Below, in pieces: positions 1 to 5,241 of a DNA stretch of 5,241 nucleotides. Numbering within the stretch: position 1 is the stretch's first letter; each line of letters opens with the position of its first letter. Origin of the DNA: Acidobacteriota bacterium (GTDB lineage Bacteria > Acidobacteriota > Terriglobia > UBA7540); contig JAJYJL010000725.1 of the NCBI GenBank assembly GCA_021789565.1, forward strand, positions 1 through 5,241, written 5' to 3'. A program made the position numbers and the translations under genes. The notes under the pieces are model-generated. The model ran no database searches, had not been told where the DNA came from, and saw nothing but the letters and a program-made list of their open reading frames with translations.

Positions 1-9
1 ATTTACACA

Positions 10-59
10 TGTAGCGCCGCCCTTTAGGGCGGCATGCCGGGCTAAAGCCCGGCGCTACA
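10..59. repeat. REP-like double-hairpin palindromic element
   Basis: Two perfect hairpins stand side by side. The first has 7-bp arms GCCGCCC (16-22) and GGGCGGC (27-33) around loop TTTA. The second has 7-bp arms GCCGGGC (36-42) and GCCCGGC (47-53) around loop TAAA. Only AT (34-35) separates them, and the flanks TGTAGC (10-15) and GCTACA (54-59) are also perfectly complementary, so the whole unit can fold into a three-way junction with almost every base paired. This organisation resembles bacterial REP/BIME-type dispersed palindromes, and I recall similar GCCGGGC-rich units from acidobacterial genomes; copy number cannot be seen here. It begins 73 bases beyond the stop of the last gene of the minus-strand cluster, so it could protect or end that transcript, but no T-tract follows on either strand and it is not a canonical intrinsic terminator. 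Confidence 0.85.
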
Positions 60-132
60 ACGAAGACGAAGGCGGAAACCCGTGGGAAATATGTAAACAT
101 CCGTTTGACGCACTACACTAGTGGGTTACCTT

Positions 133-1467
133 TCAGGCCAATGCTGCGGCGTTTTTGGAAACCTTGTGAAATGCTTCGAGGATATCATCCACATCCTGCT
201 GTGAGCCGATCAAGACATGCTGATCCATGCCCAACTCCGTAGCGCAAAGTTCATCGTTGTGCGGCAAGTGGTTCTGCTCTCGATAGCGGTCCAGTCGCTG
301 TTTTGAAAACACCCGGCGATAACCCCGCGAGTTCAAGGCATCCTCTATAAAAGCGTCTTTGTTCAACGGGTGGTAAGTAACTCCCACCGGAATGCCCTCC
401 GCCTGTAGTGCCTTGGCAACTTGTTCGCGGGGAACACCGCTGAAATGCCGGCTGTCGTACCGGAATGCAAACTCCAAGTAAGTCTGGCGAGTCGATTCGG
501 GGTAGTGTTCCTGTGGCATGATGCCCGGAATCTTTTTGAGTTCTGCCTTGAGATATGCGGCGTGTTTCTCCCGCTTTGCGGCGACTTCCTCAAAGCGCGT
601 CAATTGGGCCATGAGAACAGCAGCAGCAAAGTCAGAGATGCGGTACTTAGTTCCGCGAATCTTGTAGTGCGTTGGGTGCTTCAAATCCCGCCCAAAATCC
701 CGAAAACTGTATGCTTTTGCAATCAGGTCCTTGTTGTTGCTGACCAGTGCGCCGGCTTCACCGGCCGGTAGCACCTTCGTTTCCTGGAAGCTGAAGCAGC
801 CGATCGTACCAAACGATCCCAACCTTTTTCCCCGCCACTCTGCCGTGTGGCACTCGCAGGCGTCCTCGATCACCGGAAGATTGTGCTTTCGGGCGATAGC
901 CAGGATCTTGTCCATGTTGGCAGACCCGCCAAAAATATGGACAGGAAGCAGGGCACGAGTGTGTTCGGTAATCCGGTGCTCAATGTCGTCGGGATCGATC
1001 TGGAAAGTGCTCAGATCCGTATCAGCAAAGACGGGCAACGCGTAATTCAACAGGATCACCTGAATCGTGGCAATGTAGGTGTAGGGCGAGACAATAACTT
1101 CGTCGCCCGGACTTACGTCCAGAAGCGTTACAGCCGTATGAAGTGCATGGGTTCCGCACGGAGTCATCACGCATCCCGCCGTGCCGACCTGTTGCGCCCA
1201 GGCTTTTTCAAAACGGGGTATAAATTCGCCGTCGTACGTGCACCACCGATGATTTCGAAGGGACTTCAGAATATTCTTCTCGTCTATCTCTGCTGTCTCC
1301 GGCCATGACGGGAAGGGCTTGGCACGGACCGGCGTTCCACCCTTCAAGGCAAGGGCGTTGGGATTTCCCGACCCGGAGGCCCACGCTAAGCTCGAAGAGG
1401 CCACCCCAAATCCCAGCGCTGTTTTTCCCAAAAACTCACGGCGATTAAGACCGTTTTTGATGTCCAC
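133..1467 (-). CDS. Tat-exported DegT/DnrJ/EryC1/StrS family aminotransferase (second paralog)
   Basis: A 444-residue fold-type I PLP aminotransferase of the DegT/DnrJ/EryC1/StrS family, whose members transaminate keto-sugars or cyclitols. The N-terminus has a Tat signal: LNRREFLGK (7-15, Arg9-Arg10), a hydrophobic stretch to about 29, and a likely AWA|S cleavage site after residue 30. The catalytic domain starts near LKGGTPVR (41-48). PGDEVIVSPYT (120-130), VIEDACECH (199-207, Asp202 expected to bind the PLP nitrogen) and CFSFQETK (224-231, Lys231 the expected Schiff-base lysine) follow. YHPLNK (365-370) lies in the C-terminal domain. Departures from the usual family pattern are CGTHAL (104-109) for SGTxAL, GEAG (236-239) for GEGG, and Glu205 where the neighbour has Gln. 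The start is GTG at 1467, behind a strong AGGAGG site with a 7-base spacer; an in-frame TGA at 1501-1503 rules out a much longer protein. It is last in the cluster, 188 bases after its paralog. The family call is firm; the substrate is unknown. Confidence 0.95.
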   Translation of the reverse strand: MDIKNGLNRREFLGKTALGFGVASSSLAWASGSGNPNALALKGGTPVRAKPFPSWPETAEIDEKNILKSLRNHRWCTYDGEFIPRFEKAWAQQVGTAGCVMTPCGTHALHTAVTLLDVSPGDEVIVSPYTYIATIQVILLNYALPVFADTDLSTFQIDPDDIEHRITEHTRALLPVHIFGGSANMDKILAIARKHNLPVIEDACECHTAEWRGKRLGSFGTIGCFSFQETKVLPAGEAGALVSNNKDLIAKAYSFRDFGRDLKHPTHYKIRGTKYRISDFAAAVLMAQLTRFEEVAAKREKHAAYLKAELKKIPGIMPQEHYPESTRQTYLEFAFRYDSRHFSGVPREQVAKALQAEGIPVGVTYHPLNKDAFIEDALNSRGYRRVFSKQRLDRYREQNHLPHNDELCATELGMDQHVLIGSQQDVDDILEAFHKVSKNAAALA

Positions 1468-1474
1468 GGTAAGT

Positions 1475-1480
1475 CCTCCT
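1475..1480 (-). promoter_or_regulatory. Ribosome binding site of the second aminotransferase
   Basis: The minus strand reads AGGAGG, preceded by AAA, seven bases before the GTG at 1467. This near-perfect Shine-Dalgarno sequence decides the non-ATG start, because no in-frame ATG lies nearby and the resulting protein begins with a well-formed twin-arginine signal. It also suggests that this gene is translated independently of the upstream paralog. Confidence 0.8.
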
Positions 1481-1655
1481 TTTGGAGCAAGTTTCAGAAT
1501 TCAAACCGGACAACTGGCCAGCGCCACGCCGGCTAGGGAGAGGCGGGTGATCCACGCGAACACCTCCCTCTTTGTCTTGTACCCTTGCAGCCGTATAAGT
1601 ATTTCGGGACCCAACCGCGACCAACGTGGCGCTCCGACCGGGTTGACGGCATATA

Positions 1656-3011
1656 TCAGGCCTGGGAGCGGACGAGAGTCCCGGCCAGCTTCTGAATTTT
1701 CCCGACCGCTTCTGCTATCTGATCCATGTCACTTCTGGTGCCCAGCAACATTGTCTGTTCGAACCAGACTGCCCTCTCGCAGAGCTTATCGTTTTCAGGA
1801 CAGATGTTACGCTCTTCGTACTCAGCCAGTTCCTTCGGCGAGTAGACAGCCTTGAAGGCGCGCGAGTCAAGAGCTTCCTTCAGGAAAGGCTGCTTGTTCA
1901 GCGGCGTGTATCCGCCCGAAGATGGAACGCCCTCCGCGCTTAATGCCTTCAGAAAGCGGGAGCGGGGAAGCCCTGCAAAATGTGATCTGTCGTAATGGAA
2001 CATGTAAAGGTGGTAGGCATTTCGGGTGCAGCCCTCGTACATGCGGGCTGGCGAAATTCCGGGGATTTCCTTCAGCAGTTTCGTCAAATAGAGGGCATTC
2101 TCGGTTCGGGTGCGGCTTTGCGTTTCCAGCCTGGTCAGTTGCTGCAACAGCAGAGCGCCCTGGAATTCCGTCATGCGGAAGTTCGCCCCGTGCCGGACGT
2201 AACCGAAGCTTGCTCCTGACTTTCCTCTGCCCTGATTATGAAAACTCAAACAAAACTCGTAGAGTCCCTGATCGTTGGTCAGGATTGCTCCGCCTTCACC
2301 GGAATTCAGGTTCTTCGAGGCCTGGAAACTAAAGCAGCCCAGGTCGCCCAGCGTGCTGACTTTCTTGTGGCGCCACTCCGATAGATGGGCCTGGCAGGCG
2401 TCCTCAATAACAAACAGGTTGTGCCGCTTTGCCACGTCCAGAATGGTGTCCATGTCGACCGCTGATCCCCCGAGGTGAACGGGGATGATACAGCGGGTTC
2501 GTTGGGTGATCGCTCGCTCCACTTTCTGCGCATCGATTTGAAACGTATCCGGGTCCGTATCGACAAAGACCGGCAGAGCGTGCTGCATCAGGACAATATT
2601 GACCGTTGCGACAAATGTGTACGGCGGCACGATAACCTCGTCACCCGGCCCAATGCCAAGCGCGTTTGCTGACGTCAACAAAGCCGTCGTTCCGCTGGCG
2701 GTCGCCAGGCCATACTTGGCGCCCAGCGTTCGTGCCCAGGTGGTTTCAAATTCCCTTGTGAAGTGCCCGTCCAGGCGGTTCCACTTGCCGGTCATGAGGA
2801 CCTGCATCCAGCCCTTCTTATCGTTCTGCTCGATCACGGGCCACGATGGAAAAGGCTCTGTGCGTACCGGGCGCCCGCCCAGAATTGCCAACCCCGCTCC
2901 CGCGGATGGTTTGGCTGTCGCTTTTGGAAGGGTTCGGGCGGGTGCTGCCAGCCCTGCTGCGACACCAACTGCGCTTCCCAGGAAATCACGCCTTGTTAGA
3001 TTACTCTTCAT
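1656..3011 (-). CDS. Tat-exported DegT/DnrJ/EryC1/StrS family aminotransferase (first paralog)
   Basis: A 451-residue PLP-dependent aminotransferase of the DegT/DnrJ/EryC1/StrS family. It opens with a textbook Tat signal, LTRRDFLGS (5-13, Arg7-Arg8), an Ala/Gly-rich hydrophobic stretch, and probable cleavage near APA (23-25). Catalytic-domain landmarks are ILGGRPVR (43-50), SGTTAL (106-111), [12 protein letters not shown] (122-133), VIEDACQAH (201-209, Asp204 expected at the PLP nitrogen) and [15 protein letters not shown] (227-241, Lys233 the expected internal-aldimine lysine). YTPLNK (368-373) and CPENDKLCE (404-412) follow in the C-terminal domain. All core residues are intact, so it should be catalytically competent. 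ATG at 3011 has only a weak GGGGG-type binding site about 5 bases upstream. It lies 53 bases after the ceramidase-like gene. It clearly aligns end to end with the following gene: in the block starting PGDEVIV, 26 of 39 residues are identical by hand count. Similarity to scyllo-inosose or NDP-keto-sugar aminotransferases gives only a general expectation of a keto-sugar or cyclitol substrate. Confidence 0.95.
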   Translation of the reverse strand: MKSNLTRRDFLGSAVGVAAGLAAPARTLPKATAKPSAGAGLAILGGRPVRTEPFPSWPVIEQNDKKGWMQVLMTGKWNRLDGHFTREFETTWARTLGAKYGLATASGTTALLTSANALGIGPGDEVIVPPYTFVATVNIVLMQHALPVFVDTDPDTFQIDAQKVERAITQRTRCIIPVHLGGSAVDMDTILDVAKRHNLFVIEDACQAHLSEWRHKKVSTLGDLGCFSFQASKNLNSGEGGAILTNDQGLYEFCLSFHNQGRGKSGASFGYVRHGANFRMTEFQGALLLQQLTRLETQSRTRTENALYLTKLLKEIPGISPARMYEGCTRNAYHLYMFHYDRSHFAGLPRSRFLKALSAEGVPSSGGYTPLNKQPFLKEALDSRAFKAVYSPKELAEYEERNICPENDKLCERAVWFEQTMLLGTRSDMDQIAEAVGKIQKLAGTLVRSQA

Positions 3012-3020
3012 GAGTTCCCC

Positions 3021-3030
3021 CGAAATTTCG
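3021..3030. promoter_or_regulatory. Short perfect palindrome before the first aminotransferase
   Basis: CGAAATTTCG is a perfect 10-base palindrome located 10 bases upstream of the ATG at 3011 and abutting the G-run that would serve as ribosome binding site. It sits in the 53-base gap after the ceramidase-like gene. It could be a half-operator or a protein-binding site, but a palindrome this short can occur by chance and no promoter can be assigned around it. Confidence 0.2.
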
Positions 3031-3064
3031 ATTTGCCGAATCTTCAGGTACGGATCGACTTCGG

Positions 3065-4483
3065 CTAAGGAGTCTTACTAGCCGTCTTGCCCTGCTTTTG
3101 GAGGTCTCCGAGCACCTCATGGACCTCGCGGACGATAGTTTCTTCAATACTGGGTGCAAACGGGCCGGGCTGTCCGTAGTAGATCATTGCTCCGCCTCCC
3201 TCGTAACCGCCTTCTTTAAGGATTCGCAGCGAGGGAATGTACGCAAAGACATCATTGCTATATCCGGCTACCCATAGTTTGTCTGCTCCCAGTTCCTTCT
3301 TGAGCCTCAAATCGTAATCGACCACAACCTCGCCGGCCATTGCGACCAGGGTCAGGTTTGATCCGAACTGCCAGACTTCGAGCGAATAGGGATAGCTGGA
3401 AGGCACGTGGCCCTTCTGGTCAATAATCTTCAGCATGGCCTCGGCGTGCTTTCGAACGTAAATATCATCACTCTTGAGTTGTTCCTCATAATCCGCCCTG
3501 GTTGGCGGACCCGCAAACTTGACAGGAAAGACCTTGAACGCGGTCTTTAGCGGCCCTCCAACCGGAAGCAGTGAACGTTCTGTAGCTTTTTCCACCGCCT
3601 GGGCTAATTCTTCGCCGTGCTGCCGTGCAAAGGCCACTCCAGTTCGCTCTTCGTTCCAGCGCGGGTAGGGATTCTGGTCTCCCCCACAACCCTCCACAAA
3701 CATTGCGATAGCGCCACGATAACGCTTCTCCAGCCACTGCTGGGCAAAGCCTGCGTAGTCGCTGCTGAATTTGTAGTAATTCGCGCCAATGGTCGTGTTG
3801 TGGCAGGCATAGCCAAAGACAATGCCAAGAATTTTCCCGTGTTGGTTGCGAACAACCAGGATGGGAACGTCATGGTCCACCGGCCCGTCTTTGTTGACAC
3901 CTCCGACGTATCCTGTGGCTGTCTTCACGCGGCGATTGACCGCGAAATCCGCCTCTCCATGGCCGAGGCTGAGAGTCGCCGGTTGAAGCTTGTGGAGAGC
4001 ATCCCCCACAACTTTGACAATCTGGTCTTCAAGGTAGCCGGTGTAAACTTTCACCGCTTCCCATTGTTCCGCGTTGATGCCTTGATAGGCAACCGACAGC
4101 ATCGTGCCGATCACCGGCCCGGTGTGCGTGTGGGACGAGTTCAGAAGCAATTGATCGCGGCTCAGGCCATACTTCTGCTGGACACGACCGGCGATCTTCT
4201 CACTGACCGTCCGTGGAAGTCCCAGCAGGTCGGTGGTCACCAGCACGGCCCGGTGGCCGGTCTGGTCCTCAATCGCCAGCGCCTTTGCGTGCAACACCAG
4301 CAGCGTTCCCTGCGAGGCGTGGGTCCGTGCGGCATAGCCCGCCAACCAGAGCGCGCTGTGCGGCGTAATCCTGACCTTTGCGAATCCCGCTTTCCACGAG
4401 GCTCTAGCGGGAAGAACGGCTCCAACTGACAGCACACAAAATGTGAAAGGTAGTGCCGTAGAGAAAAATTTAAAATTTAGCAC
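3065..4483 (-). CDS. Secreted neutral/alkaline ceramidase-like hydrolase (N-terminal domain only)
   Basis: A 472-residue protein of the neutral/alkaline non-lysosomal ceramidase N-terminal domain family, whose true members are zinc amidases that split ceramide into sphingosine and fatty acid. Residues 1-28 form a Sec signal (MLNFKFF, hydrophobic core, likely ARA|S cleavage). Family marks follow in order: [10 protein letters not shown] (32-41), WLAGYA (46-51), SSHTHTGP (116-123, His118/His120 expected zinc site), GYACHNT (224-230, His228), GCGGDQNP (265-272), AGEVV (383-387, Glu385) and [10 protein letters not shown] (406-415, Tyr415). The zinc-ligand set therefore looks intact. However, the GDVSPN motif that carries the catalytic Ser in Pseudomonas ceramidase reads GDQNPY here, with Asn271 at the Ser position. 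The usual C-terminal Ig-like domain is also missing (family enzymes are about 650 residues). A true ceramidase activity is therefore doubtful; a related amidase or esterase is more likely. The start chosen is GTG at 4483, behind GGACGAGGAG; ATG at 4504 would add seven mostly charged residues and has no ribosome binding site. Confidence 0.9.
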   Translation of the reverse strand: MLNFKFFSTALPFTFCVLSVGAVLPARASWKAGFAKVRITPHSALWLAGYAARTHASQGTLLVLHAKALAIEDQTGHRAVLVTTDLLGLPRTVSEKIAGRVQQKYGLSRDQLLLNSSHTHTGPVIGTMLSVAYQGINAEQWEAVKVYTGYLEDQIVKVVGDALHKLQPATLSLGHGEADFAVNRRVKTATGYVGGVNKDGPVDHDVPILVVRNQHGKILGIVFGYACHNTTIGANYYKFSSDYAGFAQQWLEKRYRGAIAMFVEGCGGDQNPYPRWNEERTGVAFARQHGEELAQAVEKATERSLLPVGGPLKTAFKVFPVKFAGPPTRADYEEQLKSDDIYVRKHAEAMLKIIDQKGHVPSSYPYSLEVWQFGSNLTLVAMAGEVVVDYDLRLKKELGADKLWVAGYSNDVFAYIPSLRILKEGGYEGGGAMIYYGQPGPFAPSIEETIVREVHEVLGDLQKQGKTASKTP

Positions 4484-4489
4484 GGCACG

Positions 4490-4495
4490 CTCCTC
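4490..4495 (-). promoter_or_regulatory. Ribosome binding site deciding the ceramidase-like start
   Basis: The minus strand reads GAGGAG within GGACGAGGAG, six bases before the GTG at 4483. The upstream in-frame ATG at 4504 has no purine-rich site before it, and starting there would put MLDEERA in front of the signal peptide. The site therefore favours the GTG start, which yields a standard Sec signal beginning MLNFKFF. Confidence 0.7.
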
Positions 4496-4613
4496 GTCCA
4501 GCATGTGGCAAGAGGCTGCTTAACGTCTGATACATCTTCGCACGAGCGCTTCGAAATTAACATCAGAACCGAGGGCCCTTGTATCAAGCCCGGCTATCTC
4601 GCCGGCTGGTGCA

Positions 4614-5241
4614 TCAAACTGCACTCAGCCCTAAGCCTCCGAGCTTTCCGGTATGCAGTTTGCCATCGCGGACTTCGAACAAGCCGGGGAATTTCTTGAG
4701 CCATGGCCGGTTCGCCGCAGGGACGTATTCCCGCCCGTTCGACTCGAGCGTGTCAATCGGGGCAACGTGGGCGGCGATACCTGCAGATTGAATCAGGGAG
4801 GCACCGGGGCATGTTAGGTCCTGTGCCGTCATGTACATTTTGAACTTTTGCGCGGCCGCATTCAGCACCATCGATTGGCTTTGTCCTTTGCAGGCCTTGA
4901 GTGCCACTCCTGTATAGCCGATCTTTCGGCCGCGGAGAAGCGCGTCGTAGCCGGTCAGTGATTCGTCCATGACCACGGGCTTCAGTTTGGAAGCCTTGAA
5001 CAACAACTGCGACGGATTGGCAATCAAATCCCGGGACTCGGGCTGCTCAAGGTAAAGGATGCGACCGTAGCCGCCGGGCGACTTTTCCTTGATCCAATGC
5101 ACAAATTCGAGCAGATAATCGACGTTGGGGCACTGTTCGTTGAAGTCCAGCGTGTAATACCAGTCTCGGACGCCCCCGTGCGTTTCAACCTCCGTTGCCA
5201 CGCGGTCAATGTGCAACACCCGTGCGACATCGCGTTCAAGA
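4614..5241 (-). CDS. Enolase-superfamily protein (mandelate racemase / muconate lactonizing type), 5' end missing
   Basis: The reading frame is open to the right edge, so about 208 C-terminal residues of what is normally a protein of some 370-450 residues are present, and the start lies outside. The visible part is the C-terminal (beta/alpha) barrel of the enolase superfamily, whose members use Mg2+ to abstract a proton next to a carboxylate in sugar-acid dehydration, epimerisation or lactone chemistry. Counting from the Val codon at 5219, the three expected metal ligands are Asp25 (TLDFNEQ), Glu58 (YLEQP) and Asp85 (VMDES). Lys108 (ALKACKG) is a conserved barrel residue. The tail GKLHTGKLGGLGL (186-198) is the usual closing motif. 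The N-terminal capping domain, which governs specificity, and the KxK-type catalytic strand are not in view, so the reaction cannot be named. It ends 130 bases before the ceramidase-like gene on the same strand. Whether it has an export signal is unknown. Confidence 0.88.
   Translation of the reverse strand, partial: LERDVARVLHIDRVATEVETHGGVRDWYYTLDFNEQCPNVDYLLEFVHWIKEKSPGGYGRILYLEQPESRDLIANPSQLLFKASKLKPVVMDESLTGYDALLRGRKIGYTGVALKACKGQSQSMVLNAAAQKFKMYMTAQDLTCPGASLIQSAGIAAHVAPIDTLESNGREYVPAANRPWLKKFPGLFEVRDGKLHTGKLGGLGLSAV

Noticed and set aside
10..59. The double hairpin read as a CRISPR repeat or intrinsic terminator.
   Set aside because: There is only one unit with no spacers, and no T-tract follows either hairpin.
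1584..1625. Possible promoter before the second aminotransferase (TTGGTC followed 17 bases later by TACTTA on the minus strand).
   Set aside because: Both boxes match the sigma-70 consensus poorly, and no independent sign of a start site exists.
1319..1855. A 178-codon plus-strand frame spanning the gap between the aminotransferases.
   Set aside because: Both of its ends overlap well-supported minus-strand genes, its translation is rich in Arg, Pro and Ser as expected for an antisense frame, and no ribosome binding site or family resemblance is seen.
3617..4429. A 270-codon open frame on the plus strand.
   Set aside because: It lies wholly antisense to the ceramidase-like gene, whose protein matches a known family along its length. 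The plus-strand translation shows no recognisable domain, so it is a shadow frame.
4553..4587. Possible promoter for the ceramidase-like gene, with a TTGATA -35-like box on the minus strand (4582-4587).
   Set aside because: At 16-19 bases spacing the best -10 candidates match TATAAT at only about half the positions, so it cannot be separated from chance.
4587..4607. Imperfect GC-rich hairpin after the enolase-type gene as an intrinsic terminator.
   Set aside because: The stem is only 5 perfect pairs (7 with a bulge) and on the minus strand it is followed by TTGATACAAGG, not a T-run. It does not argue strongly against read-through into the next gene.

Overview
The window is a moderately GC-rich bacterial stretch in which every recognisable gene lies on the minus strand. 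In order of transcription (right to left) these are: the 3' part of an enolase-superfamily (mandelate racemase / muconate lactonizing enzyme type) gene that runs off the right edge; a Sec-exported, neutral/alkaline-ceramidase-like zinc hydrolase; and two tandem, related DegT/DnrJ/EryC1/StrS-type PLP aminotransferases, each starting with a twin-arginine (Tat) export signal. Gaps between the genes are about 130, 53 and 188 bases, with no convincing terminator between them, so a single operon is plausible but not proven.

No rRNA, tRNA, mobile-element or CRISPR sequence is visible. The left end (1-132), downstream of the last gene, holds no gene but carries a 50-base REP-like double hairpin (10-59) whose ends also pair, giving a three-way junction. 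Dispersed elements of this GCCGGGC-TAAA-GCCCGGC kind, together with Tat-tagged sugar-enzyme families and ceramidase-like proteins, recall Acidobacteriota (Solibacter/Bryobacter-like) or another soil or sediment phylum such as Planctomycetota or Verrucomicrobiota. That taxonomic suggestion is inference from gene style and the repeat, not from a marker gene.

Functionally, three of the four genes encode proteins predicted to be exported: one by Sec, and two PLP enzymes by Tat, the route for folded, cofactor-loaded proteins. The fourth belongs to a superfamily that often dehydrates or epimerises sugar acids; its N-terminus is outside the window, so its location is unknown. The most interesting reading is a periplasmic module for an amide-linked or amino/keto-sugar-like compound: a ceramidase-like hydrolase followed by two aminotransferases. 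DegT-family enzymes are normally cytoplasmic and act on nucleotide-linked keto-sugars or cyclitols, so a pair of exported paralogs is unusual. The substrate cannot be read from the sequence.
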